Of a stretch of DNA of 32,337 nucleotides, positions 1-8,749 are shown piece by piece. The position numbers and the translations under genes were made by a program. Each line of letters starts with the position of its first letter. The first letter of the stretch is position 1. The DNA is taken from positions 1 to 32,337 of the forward strand of contig JAFZKA010000014.1 in the NCBI GenBank assembly GCA_017551925.1, written 5' to 3'. The stretch is from Bacteroidaceae bacterium. GTDB lineage: Bacteria; Bacteroidota; Bacteroidia; Bacteroidales; Bacteroidaceae. The notes under the pieces were generated by a model that was given only the letters and a program-made list of their open reading frames with translations, ran no database searches and was not told the DNA's origin.

Positions 1-25
1 GTAAAGAGCCCTTTTTTCAATAAAA

Positions 26-78
26 CATCCCTCTGAGAATCGGATATAACATAGAAAACCGATAAACTCAGAGGGATG
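26..78 (-). terminator. Candidate terminator hairpin after the exporter operon
   Basis: A perfect 12-bp inverted repeat (CATCCCTCTGAG at 26-37, CTCAGAGGGATG at 67-78) encloses a second short stem (ATCGG at 39-43, CCGAT at 59-63). Read on the minus strand the stem is followed by TTTTATTG, a modest U-rich run. On the plus strand the downstream bases are not U-rich. It lies about 130 bp past the stop of the last gene of the minus-strand operon, so an intrinsic terminator for that operon is the likeliest reading. The loop is longer than usual for a terminator. Confidence 0.5.
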
Positions 79-178
79 CTCAAATAAACCATCCTCAAAG
101 GCTTATAAAAATTACACCTTTTTCAGTGGCCTCTTCACAAGCCCACGGGCGGCCATGGTTTCCTATACCTATACCCCT

Positions 179-202
179 AAATGTCCGCAGAAGGAACCAT
201 CC
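179..202 (+). repeat. Left copy of a ~24-bp dispersed repeat
   Basis: The core GTCCGCAGAAGGAACC matches the reverse complement of the sequence at 32302-32325 at 22 of 24 bases. It begins 8 bp after the stop codon of the minus-strand permease gene, so relative to that gene it has the same orientation as the right-hand copy has to its own gene. Beyond it, towards position 120, are short self-complementary GC-rich segments (TGGCC at 127-131 with GGCCA at 151-155, enclosing GCCCACGGGC at 141-150). The arrangement is reminiscent of REP units mobilised by RAYT transposases, but no such transposase is present. The rest of 1-210 holds the hairpin at 26-78 and no gene I can support. Confidence 0.55.
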
Positions 203-210
203 ATATTACA

Positions 211-927
211 TTAGCCCAGGAACTTGCCGCGGTTCTGGAGGCCCAACAACCCTGACATCAGGAATATGATGCCTGCCACTACCATCATGATACGGTTCTT
301 GAGCAGTATGACACCCCATATGGCGGCATTGATGTTTTCAGGCTCCTCATACGGATTAATTGTTACATCCCATACCTTGTTTTCAACAAGCGGAACATTT
401 CCAAGTATCAGAGCCAATATCACCGTGAGCACAGAGAGTACGGCGGCGGCATTTCCGTTGCGTATAAGCGTGGAGTACAGGAAAGCCATATTGCCGAACA
501 GCATTACGGGAATCATAAGTTGCGCCGCCATCAGGAACGGTGCTACCGGATATAGCAGGATTCGCGCCAGAAAAGCGTAAACCACCAGAATAAGGTAAAC
601 CTCAACGTAGATCATAAACAGCCTGAACAGCCATACCTTGTACATATAGTTGGGAATACCGAACAAAAGTTCCAGTATACGATGGTCGGCATCATTCTGG
701 ATTCCGAAGCATGACGGATAGAACACCAGCAGTAGTCCGGGTATGATAAGTTGACTATATACCATGCCATGACTCAAGGTTGTGCCCCGTGATGCAGCAC
801 TGAACATCAGGAAAAAGAACAGAACCAGGCCCACAAGAAGGAACCATATGAACTTGCCGGCAAAGATTATCCTCATGTTGTACATACACAACTTTCCGAA
901 AGATTTTGTAGTCTGTAATACTGACAT
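211..927 (-). CDS. ABC-2 type membrane permease, small (238 aa)
   Basis: A hydrophobic protein with about six predicted membrane helices and a short cytoplasmic N-terminus, the usual size and pattern of an ABC-2 type permease without an ATPase domain. Hydrophobic stretches include residues about 27-45, 60-75, 100-125, 130-152, 160-178 and 212-232. It has no signal peptide and no large soluble domain. It starts 13 bp after the stop of the RND-ABC fusion gene and is the last gene of the operon. The natural inference is that it is the transmembrane partner of the ABC domain carried by that fusion, or of the stand-alone ATPase that opens the operon. Substrate unknown. The family call comes from topology and context, not from a diagnostic motif. 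Confidence 0.75.
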   Translation of the reverse strand: MSVLQTTKSFGKLCMYNMRIIFAGKFIWFLLVGLVLFFFLMFSAASRGTTLSHGMVYSQLIIPGLLLVFYPSCFGIQNDADHRILELLFGIPNYMYKVWLFRLFMIYVEVYLILVVYAFLARILLYPVAPFLMAAQLMIPVMLFGNMAFLYSTLIRNGNAAAVLSVLTVILALILGNVPLVENKVWDVTINPYEEPENINAAIWGVILLKNRIMMVVAGIIFLMSGLLGLQNRGKFLG

Positions 928-940
928 AGTTCAACTTGGT

Positions 941-3900
941 TTAAAGGTTTTTTAATAGGCACAGGTATGCATCCTCAAGGTTAGGTTCAGCAAGCTCAGC
1001 ACCAGGCCACGGACATGTGGGTGATATGTAACGCACCTTTATCTTGTCACCGTCCTGAATGTGGTTGGCAATCAGTTTCTCGTCAAGTTCATCCAGATGA
1101 GATGCCTCAATGTCAAACAGCCATACCTTGTCCTTAGCCAGTTTAACCATATCGTTGGGCTCTCCAAAGTACTTGAGCGAGCCCCTCTCTATCACCACAA
1201 CCTGGTTACATGAACTTGCTATATCCTCAATGATATGGGTTGAGAATATCACAATACGGTCACGGCTCAACTCTACCAGCAGGTTGCGGAACCTGATACG
1301 CTCACGGGGGTCAAGACCGGCAGTAGGCTCATCGACCACAAGGATGCGCGGCAGGTTAAGCAGGATAAGCGCAATACCTATTCTCTGCTTCATACCGCCC
1401 GAGAATGAACCTATCTCAGAGTTCCTCTGCTCAAACATATGTACCGATGTGAGCACATACTCCAACCTTTCCTTACGTACCTTCTCATCGGTAATACCCT
1501 TAAGTATTGCCTGATAATCCAGGAAATCCCATGCACTCATGGACTCGTACATACCGAACTCCTGAGGCAGGAATCCTATAAGGCTCTGCAGTTCCTCCCT
1601 GTACTTGAGGGTATCCATGCCGTTGATGAACACCGTTCCGTAACTCTGGCGCAGGATACCGGTCACAATACGCATGAACGTGGATTTACCGGCTCCATTG
1701 GGGCCCAGCAGACCGAACATACCGCTGTGTATCTCAAAAGACACACCACGCAGGGCCTTGAACGGTTTCTTGCGCTTGCCTATTATAGGAATGCTCTTTA
1801 CAAACAGGAACCATGCCCGCCTCAAACGGGCAGTCTCACCATCCAGACGCTCCACGTTAATGTTGTTGTCATAGAGGTAATCTGATGTCTTGCGGATAAA
1901 GAGTCCCAGCACCCAGACTACAGCGATGAACACCATGAATCCCTTGCTCTCAATGCGGGTGTTCAGGAACAGCATGGTACAAGCGGGCAATACCCAATAG
2001 AGTATTTTCCTGAGTAAAGCCGCTACCCGTGCACCACTCTTGGATTTGAATGAGACATATTCAAGAATAGCCTTGATGATATGGTTTAGGCCGGCAAGCG
2101 TGATGATGGTGGTAAGCAGTATCCAGAACTCCTTCTCAAAATACCATCCTGCAAGATAGCCCGTATATCCGAACACCACGACCTGCCATAAAAGGCTTAC
2201 AAAATCCTTGGCGTGATGGAAACTGCGCGCCAGCCCCAAACGGCGGCGTATGTTGAGCCCGCTGCGCCACTGACGCAGGAACAGACTGTACCAGTCATAT
2301 ACCTTGACCAGGTTACGCACCTCAATCACAATCGGCTCATCAGGTTTGACAATATCCTTGCGGGCAATCCTGACTGAACTCTTTATGAAATATGTCACTC
2401 CGGGAACGGCAAGACACAGAACAATTATGTAAAGAAGTATCTTGAACACTCCGCTCACGGTAGTGAATATCACCAGCAGGCCAACTCCGAACAGTATTGC
2501 ATGCAGTACATGGGTGTAGCGTCCCAGTCCCTTATACCATGCCCTCATATTCTCAAACGATATATAGAGCGTGGGGATAAGCAGCAGAGTAAGTATGGCC
2601 GAGAAAGCCAGACCGCCTATAACCGTCAATGCAAACGGAGCGCCAATGGCACCTGCATACTCATTGTCACCCATAGCCATGGGGATAAGCGTGACTATGG
2701 TGGTGATTGTGGTTATAAAGATAGGTCTGAGTCGGGAGTATCCGCTGGTCATGATTGCACGCATACGGCCGTATCCTCTCCTACGCAAAGTAGATGAGTA
2801 GTCTATCAGTATGATACCGTTGTTTACCACAACACCCAGCAGAATCAGGAATCCGGTCAGGGTATTGGCGTTCATCAGACTGTTACCGGACAGCAGCAGA
2901 GCCAGCAATGAACCTATGGCGGCAAGCGGTATGGAGAACAGCAGAACCAGAGGCGTTGTGAGTGACTCAAATGATGAAGCCAATATCATGAATATAAGTA
3001 TGATAGCCGCCAGTATCAGGAACTTGAACTCACTGGTGGAGTCATCGCCGCGCTGCACCTCAAGAGCCAGTCCCGACGGGAGATTGTAATTGGCAATTAT
3101 ATCGTCAATCTGATCATGATAGTCATCAAGTACATCCTTGGGCAGGTCCTCACTCTGTGATATCGAGTATGTAACGTTCACGCGGCGGTCACGGTTTACG
3201 CGACGTACCTCCGACGGTCCACGGCTGAGACGGATATTGGCTATCTGCTGCAACTCATGGGTTCCGCCGTTTGCATCGGTCACGATTACACGGCGCAAGT
3301 CATCCATGGTCTTCTCCCAGCGACCCATCTCCTCTTCTTCCTCAGTCAGGTCATCCATTATCACTATATCATACTCATCGGTTCCCACCTTGAAACTGGC
3401 TCCGGTACTGGTGGAACGGTTCAGGGAATTCAAGGCTGACGTTATGGCCTGGTTTGTGATATTGTATGATGCAAGTGCCACAGGATCAAAGGTAAGTTGC
3501 ACCTCACGGCGGCCACCGGGATTGTCAACCCTCACGTCACGCACAAACTCCAATTGTTCCAGATAATATCTCAGGTTATTGGATACTATGCGCATGGTTT
3601 CGGTATCAGAGCCCTTTACCACTATTCTCTCAGTGTTGTCACCCACACCCAGAACGCTCATGAAGCGCGTGAGTGAACTCAAGCCCGATGCGCTCTGGTT
3701 TCCGCGGGCATACCCCGGTGTAACGCGTACGTCTATGTCATTCTCCAGGGCAAGTTCATCGCTGAGTTGTTCTACAAGTTGGCTTATGGTCACACCGCCT
3801 TTCTTGTTATAGCCCTCCTGGAGAGTGACAGTTATTGATGCCTGTTCTTCCTGAATACGGCTTATGACATCCTTCTTGTAGATAAGGCTGTCCAGACGGC

Positions 3901-5650
3901 CCTCAAGTGTGGCTGTCGCCTCATCGGTATCATCAATAGTGCTGCCGGTAGGCATTGTGATGTTCACGTTTATCCTGTCACTGTCCACCTGACGGTTCTG
4001 ACCGGTATTGCGTGACAGAGCGAATATGAATGCTATGACCAGAACTGCCACCGCTGTGCCCACTGTCGGTCCCGGCTTGCGCAAAGCAGTCTTGAGCAAC
4101 GTGGAGTACATCTGCAGCGGACGGTCATGGATTGACATCTTCTTGAAAAACACACTGTTGCCGCCTCCACCCCATTCCATCATGGCTGCAGTAGCCATAG
4201 GTATGAATGTTACTGCGACCATAAGTGAGAATATCAGTGTCGATATGATTGAAAAGCCGATGTTCCGACCCAGGAGTTTTATCATAGGCTCATCTGAGAA
4301 CACGAACGGCAGGAACACTGTTACGGTGGTAAGCGTGGACGCAATAAGGGCCTTGCGAACCTCCTTCACACCCTGCAGCGCCGCCAGTCGGGGCGGCATA
4401 CCCATAGAGGCCAGACGGTATATATTCTCAAGCACCACTATACTGCTGTCAAGCAACATACCTATTGCCAACGCCATGCCTATCAGGGTCAGCGTGTTTA
4501 TGGAAATGTTTGCAGCGTAGAATACGTTGAACGCCGATAATATGGATACCGGTATTGACAACGCAATAAAGAACACAAGGCTCAGGTTGCGCAAAAAGAA
4601 CCACAGCACCAGAATAGCCAGAATACCGCCTATAAGTGCAAGTTTTACTATCTGCGATATGTTGTTGCTTATCTGGTCGGCCGAATTGGACTGCACCACA
4701 AGTTGAAGGTCCTGGGCAGCAACCTCACGGTTCACCTCATCAATGCGCTTAAGTGTTCTCTGTGACAGGCTGAGAAGGTTCTCGCCTGACCCGTTGACAA
4801 GAGATACAGAAATGGCATCCATGCCGTTGACACGGCTTATGGTTGTCTCCTCCTTATAGTCAAAGAATACTGTGGCTACATTCTTAAGATACACAGGGCC
4901 CTGTGCAACCACCAGGTTCTCCACCTGCGACACATCATCATAGTTGGCGTCAAGCTGCACGTAGTACTTACGGTCAGGCTCGTTTATGTAACCCAGGAAC
5001 GTGCGTTCCTGATTATACTGGTTAAGTGCCTGGCTTATCTGCGAGTTGGAAATGTGCAATGCCTGCATGGCCTCCGGGTTGGAACGTATCTCGATTGACT
5101 TGACACGACCGCCATAGACCGTCACACCGGCTATGCCGTCTATACTCTCCAACCGCGGAACCACATCCTTATCGACAATAGCCCTCAAGCGGTCAACACC
5201 GCCCGATCCGCGGACCTGGAGTGACATGAACTGGTTGCTTATGCCGTTCACATTAGCCTGCTGGACGTTCACCGTGACATCGGATGGAAAATCAGACCTT
5301 ATGGAACTGATTTTCTCCTGCAACTTGACCGTAGTCATCTTGATATTGGTGCCGCGCTTGAAATCAACCCTAATGGAACCCTGGCGGCCCGACACAGTCG
5401 ATTCCATGTTCTCAACACCACCCACAGCGCTTATGGCTCCCTCGAGTGGAATCACCACCTGCTGCTCCATGTAAGACGGAGTAAGGTCATTTCTGGAATT
5501 GGCCGTAATATACAACTGGGGCAGTTCCGTATTGGGCAGCAACTCTATCGGCAACTGCTTGTACGAGAAATATCCCAGCAGCGTCATTGCCACCAGAAGC
5601 ATGCAGATAGTGACTCTTCGGTCTATAAATGACTTGTTGGAACCGTTCAT
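941..5650 (-). CDS. RND efflux pump fused to an ABC ATPase domain (1569 aa)
   Basis: Residues 1 to about 1035 form a full-length HAE1/AcrB-type RND transporter. It has an N-terminal helix followed by the motif LPIELLPNTELPQL, a TM4 segment GMLLDSSIVVLENI with Asp401 at the AcrB Asp407 position, and a TM10 segment with Asn943-Asn944 where AcrB has Lys940. Two further hydrophobic segments follow at about 1045-1090. The strand VIEVRNLVKVYD (about 1106-1117) looks like the start of an ABC ATPase. About 180 residues with roughly four membrane segments then intervene before the ABC core resumes at FKALRGVSFEI (about 1297). The core has Walker A GPNGAGKST (Lys1322), Q-loop GFLPQEFG, signature FSGGMKQ (about 1415), Walker B ILVVDEP and H-loop STHIIED, all intact. 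The reading frame is open throughout. ATG overlaps the stop of the upstream RND gene as ATGA. The ABC part resembles the ATPase at 14752-15633, so a duplication is likely. Confidence 0.92.
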   Translation of the reverse strand: MNGSNKSFIDRRVTICMLLVAMTLLGYFSYKQLPIELLPNTELPQLYITANSRNDLTPSYMEQQVVIPLEGAISAVGGVENMESTVSGRQGSIRVDFKRGTNIKMTTVKLQEKISSIRSDFPSDVTVNVQQANVNGISNQFMSLQVRGSGGVDRLRAIVDKDVVPRLESIDGIAGVTVYGGRVKSIEIRSNPEAMQALHISNSQISQALNQYNQERTFLGYINEPDRKYYVQLDANYDDVSQVENLVVAQGPVYLKNVATVFFDYKEETTISRVNGMDAISVSLVNGSGENLLSLSQRTLKRIDEVNREVAAQDLQLVVQSNSADQISNNISQIVKLALIGGILAILVLWFFLRNLSLVFFIALSIPVSILSAFNVFYAANISINTLTLIGMALAIGMLLDSSIVVLENIYRLASMGMPPRLAALQGVKEVRKALIASTLTTVTVFLPFVFSDEPMIKLLGRNIGFSIISTLIFSLMVAVTFIPMATAAMMEWGGGGNSVFFKKMSIHDRPLQMYSTLLKTALRKPGPTVGTAVAVLVIAFIFALSRNTGQNRQVDSDRINVNITMPTGSTIDDTDEATATLEGRLDSLIYKKDVISRIQEEQASITVTLQEGYNKKGGVTISQLVEQLSDELALENDIDVRVTPGYARGNQSASGLSSLTRFMSVLGVGDNTERIVVKGSDTETMRIVSNNLRYYLEQLEFVRDVRVDNPGGRREVQLTFDPVALASYNITNQAITSALNSLNRSTSTGASFKVGTDEYDIVIMDDLTEEEEEMGRWEKTMDDLRRVIVTDANGGTHELQQIANIRLSRGPSEVRRVNRDRRVNVTYSISQSEDLPKDVLDDYHDQIDDIIANYNLPSGLALEVQRGDDSTSEFKFLILAAIILIFMILASSFESLTTPLVLLFSIPLAAIGSLLALLLSGNSLMNANTLTGFLILLGVVVNNGIILIDYSSTLRRRGYGRMRAIMTSGYSRLRPIFITTITTIVTLIPMAMGDNEYAGAIGAPFALTVIGGLAFSAILTLLLIPTLYISFENMRAWYKGLGRYTHVLHAILFGVGLLVIFTTVSGVFKILLYIIVLCLAVPGVTYFIKSSVRIARKDIVKPDEPIVIEVRNLVKVYDWYSLFLRQWRSGLNIRRRLGLARSFHHAKDFVSLLWQVVVFGYTGYLAGWYFEKEFWILLTTIITLAGLNHIIKAILEYVSFKSKSGARVAALLRKILYWVLPACTMLFLNTRIESKGFMVFIAVVWVLGLFIRKTSDYLYDNNINVERLDGETARLRRAWFLFVKSIPIIGKRKKPFKALRGVSFEIHSGMFGLLGPNGAGKSTFMRIVTGILRQSYGTVFINGMDTLKYREELQSLIGFLPQEFGMYESMSAWDFLDYQAILKGITDEKVRKERLEYVLTSVHMFEQRNSEIGSFSGGMKQRIGIALILLNLPRILVVDEPTAGLDPRERIRFRNLLVELSRDRIVIFSTHIIEDIASSCNQVVVIERGSLKYFGEPNDMVKLAKDKVWLFDIEASHLDELDEKLIANHIQDGDKIKVRYISPTCPWPGAELAEPNLEDAYLCLLKNL

Positions 5651-8600
5651 TTTCCAGTTATCCTTATTTTGGCGCTTTCAAATACATAATATACACACGG
5701 TATCACCACCAGACTGAGCAGAGTTGAAGTGACAAGACCGCCTATCACGGCAATGGCCATGGGTGAACTCAATGATGAACCTTCACCCAGTCCCAAAGCC
5801 ATAGGCACGAGCGCCAGGATGGTAGTAAGACTGGTCATGAGAATAGGACGGATACGCTGCTGTCCTGCCTCTGCAATGGCGTCGGTAAGACTCAGACCGG
5901 AATCCTTGAGTTGTCCTATGCGGTCCACCAGGATTATTGAGTTGTTGACCGCTATACCGGCCAGCATCACCATTCCTATAATACCCATTATATTTACCGT
6001 TATGCCCGTTATCAGGAACATAAGTATCGCGCCCACCAGAGCCAGAGGAATGGTAAGCAGGATGGTGAACGGATGCAGAAGTGATTCAAACTGCGATGCC
6101 ATCACCATATATACCAGCACTATTGAAAGCAACAGAGCCAGCATAAGGCTGTTCATTGATTCTGCGCGGCGCTCCTCTTCACCTGTTACGGTTATGGAGT
6201 AGTTCTGCGGCAGTTCAATGCCTGACACGGCGTTCCTGACCCTTTGGGCGGCCTTGTCGAGAGATACAGACTCATCTATATCGGCCGTGACGCGTGTCAC
6301 CCTGTTCTGGTTGATACGGTAAATCTCTTTTGGAGCGGTACTCTCGCTTATCTGAGCCAGTTCAATAAGGCGGTAATCCTTCTGGCCTGACGTTATGACC
6401 ATATTGTTCAAGTCTGACAGTGACACACCCGGAACCTTGATGGATATATCCCTCATATCACCCTTGTAATCCATCTGTCCGGCTTCACGTCCGGCCAGAT
6501 GTTGCTGTATCTGGGTGATAATGGTGGATACGTTGATATTGTTCATACCGGCCAGTGCACGGTCCACCGTTATAATAATCTCAGGGGCACCTCCTGCCAG
6601 TGAACTCTCCACATTATACAGACAGTCAATTGAATCGACCGATGCCTTGACCTGAGCGGTAAGGGCGGCCAACAGGTCCAGATCCTCACCCTTGACCTCC
6701 ACTACGAGCGGAGCGTCTTCAGTACCCATCATGGAATTCAGAGAGTTGTCATCCTGAGTGAATGAAAGTTCCATACCCTCAACTCCGTCTATATAGGCAG
6801 AAAGCATCTCGGTAAGAACATCGGGAGTAACAGCCGACGCCTTGGAGAGTTGTATCTTCATGGTTGCAGTGTTCTCTCCCTCAAAATCCAGGTTCTGAGC
6901 AGAAGCGCCGGGCCCTACATGCGTGTAAATGACACACTCCGGATCCTGCGTCAGGTCAAACACCATATTCTCCAGGCTCTCAAGTGTTGACGAAGTACGT
7001 TCCAGATTGGTTCCCTCGGCCATACGGACCTTGACATTTATGGTGTTGTCCTCAGTTTTGGGCATGAATTCGGTGCCCACATACGGCAGCAGGAGAACTG
7101 TGCCGGCCACCAGAATCAATGAGCATACGATTACCCACCAGCGCTTGTTTACAAGCCTCTTAAGGAATGAGGCATAACCCTTGATGTTAACAGAACTGAA
7201 GTTCTTGAGAGGAACAGCCTTCTTGCGCGAGAAAATACGCTCATACAGCGTAGGTATCACAAGGATAGCCACAAAGAGTGATGAGAGCAGTGAGAATGTC
7301 ACGGTCCAAGCCTCGTCCTTGAACAGTTCGCCGGTAGCACCGTGCAGATATACGATAGGCAGGAACACCACAATGGTTGTAAGTGTTGATGCCGATACGG
7401 CGCCACCCACCTCGGATGTACCGGTAATAGCGGCTTCACGCACTGAAAGACCGCGTTCCTGATTCCTGAATATGCTCTCAATTACCACAATGGCATTATC
7501 CACCAGCATTCCCGCACCCAACGCCAATCCACCTAGCGTAAGTATGTTTATGGTCAGGCCGCTGAAGAACATCAGGTTGAATGTGGCTATTATGGAAACA
7601 GGTATTGAAACTGCAACGATAAGGGTTGTCCCCACCCTGCGCAGGAATACAAATAATACAATCACAGCCAGCAAAACACCCAACAGGGCGCTGTTCTTAA
7701 CCTCGCCTATAGAACTGTTTATGAATGTCGCCTGGTCACTTATCACAATAAAGTCATATCCAGGCAATGATTTACGTATCTTGCTGAGGCTTGTCTTTAT
7801 ACCTTCAACAGCCTTGACTGTATTGTAGTCCATCTCCTTGAACACCGATATGCCTATGCTCCGGTTGCCGTTCACCCTCACGATATTCTCAGGGTCACGG
7901 TTTTCAAAGTGAATGGTTGCCACGTCACGCAGGTATATGGGTGCCATACTGGCCGACTCAAACTCGCCCACCTGTCCCGGTGCACTCTCCGTATTTCTGT
8001 AACCCACAATGATATTGCCGAATGCGGTTTCATCGGTCAGTGTATTCGAGCCGGTTACAAGATACTGGAAGCCCTGTTCGGATATCCTGCCTCCGGATAC
8101 CCTCTGGTTGCTCTCCTGGATACGTGACGATATGTTGTCAACGGTTATCCCGAAAGCCTGCAGTTTATAAGGATCAGCATCAATCACCAGATTGGTGAAC
8201 TCGTCGCCGGCTAGTGAAACATCGGCCACGCCCTCAACCCTCATCAGTTCATTGCACACATATGAGTCTGCCACCTTTCGCAACTCGGCCATATCGGTTA
8301 TGTCCGGATTTGAAAAACCCAGAATCATTATGGGCGAAGTGGTAGGATCCTTCTGTGAGATTCTGAGGTCTGTCACACGACTGTCCTGGCTGAAACTGCT
8401 CATGGCCTTCTCCAGATCCAGGAACGCCTCATCCATATTCTTACGCCATGAGTATTCCACCGTTATGCGGGCTGTACCCACTTTTACCACCGAAGAGACA
8501 TTGCGCACGTCACTCTGACGGGCAATCTGAGACTCCATGCTCCTAATGAACTGTTTCTCAATCTCTTCAGGCGGACGCTCACCCGCGTCCAGTTCGACAA

Positions 8601-8739
8601 ACAGACGTGGACTGTTCATACTTGGCAGCAACTCCACGCTCAGCCTGTCATATGATATTTTTCCGAGCAGCAGGATAGCCAGCACCGCCATAGTGACAGT
8701 AACCGGGTTTCTGACAGCCCAACTAACCAATCTTTTCAT
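5647..8739 (-). CDS. RND efflux transporter, HAE1/AcrB type (1030 aa)
   Basis: A normal-length inner-membrane RND pump, expected to use the proton gradient to drive export through an adaptor and an outer-membrane factor. Visible family features are the N-terminal segment ELLPSMNSPRLFVEL after TM1, TM4 segment GMLVDNAIVVIESI with Asp414-Asn415 (Asp at the AcrB Asp407 position), the TM10 segment GIAVNNSIILVDRI with Asn in place of the AcrB Lys940, and the repeated N- and C-terminal halves with large porter loops. Asn-Asn in TM10 is, as far as I know, common in HAE1 proteins outside the classical AcrB group. It begins 10 bp after the adaptor gene and overlaps the RND-ABC fusion gene by 4 bp. Two consecutive RND genes recall mdtB-mdtC, which form a mixed trimer, so a hetero-oligomer with the fused pump is plausible. 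Confidence 0.95.
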   Translation of the reverse strand: MKRLVSWAVRNPVTVTMAVLAILLLGKISYDRLSVELLPSMNSPRLFVELDAGERPPEEIEKQFIRSMESQIARQSDVRNVSSVVKVGTARITVEYSWRKNMDEAFLDLEKAMSSFSQDSRVTDLRISQKDPTTSPIMILGFSNPDITDMAELRKVADSYVCNELMRVEGVADVSLAGDEFTNLVIDADPYKLQAFGITVDNISSRIQESNQRVSGGRISEQGFQYLVTGSNTLTDETAFGNIIVGYRNTESAPGQVGEFESASMAPIYLRDVATIHFENRDPENIVRVNGNRSIGISVFKEMDYNTVKAVEGIKTSLSKIRKSLPGYDFIVISDQATFINSSIGEVKNSALLGVLLAVIVLFVFLRRVGTTLIVAVSIPVSIIATFNLMFFSGLTINILTLGGLALGAGMLVDNAIVVIESIFRNQERGLSVREAAITGTSEVGGAVSASTLTTIVVFLPIVYLHGATGELFKDEAWTVTFSLLSSLFVAILVIPTLYERIFSRKKAVPLKNFSSVNIKGYASFLKRLVNKRWWVIVCSLILVAGTVLLLPYVGTEFMPKTEDNTINVKVRMAEGTNLERTSSTLESLENMVFDLTQDPECVIYTHVGPGASAQNLDFEGENTATMKIQLSKASAVTPDVLTEMLSAYIDGVEGMELSFTQDDNSLNSMMGTEDAPLVVEVKGEDLDLLAALTAQVKASVDSIDCLYNVESSLAGGAPEIIITVDRALAGMNNINVSTIITQIQQHLAGREAGQMDYKGDMRDISIKVPGVSLSDLNNMVITSGQKDYRLIELAQISESTAPKEIYRINQNRVTRVTADIDESVSLDKAAQRVRNAVSGIELPQNYSITVTGEEERRAESMNSLMLALLLSIVLVYMVMASQFESLLHPFTILLTIPLALVGAILMFLITGITVNIMGIIGMVMLAGIAVNNSIILVDRIGQLKDSGLSLTDAIAEAGQQRIRPILMTSLTTILALVPMALGLGEGSSLSSPMAIAVIGGLVTSTLLSLVVIPCVYYVFESAKIRITGK

Positions 8740-8749
8740 CCTTTCAAGT

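Noticed and set aside
626-1131. Exact 16-bp direct repeat (AACAGCCATACCTTGT at 626-641 and 1116-1131)
   Set aside because: Both copies encode Lys-Val-Trp-Leu-Phe in different proteins (permease and ABC domain) with the same codons. Most likely coincidence or a shared local motif, not a mobile or attachment site.
941-2340. Possibility that the ABC part of the fusion is a separate gene with its own start
   Set aside because: The frame is continuous from the RND part, no ribosome site or overlapping stop is seen before the ABC core, and the ABC-like first strand lies well upstream. I keep it as a fusion.
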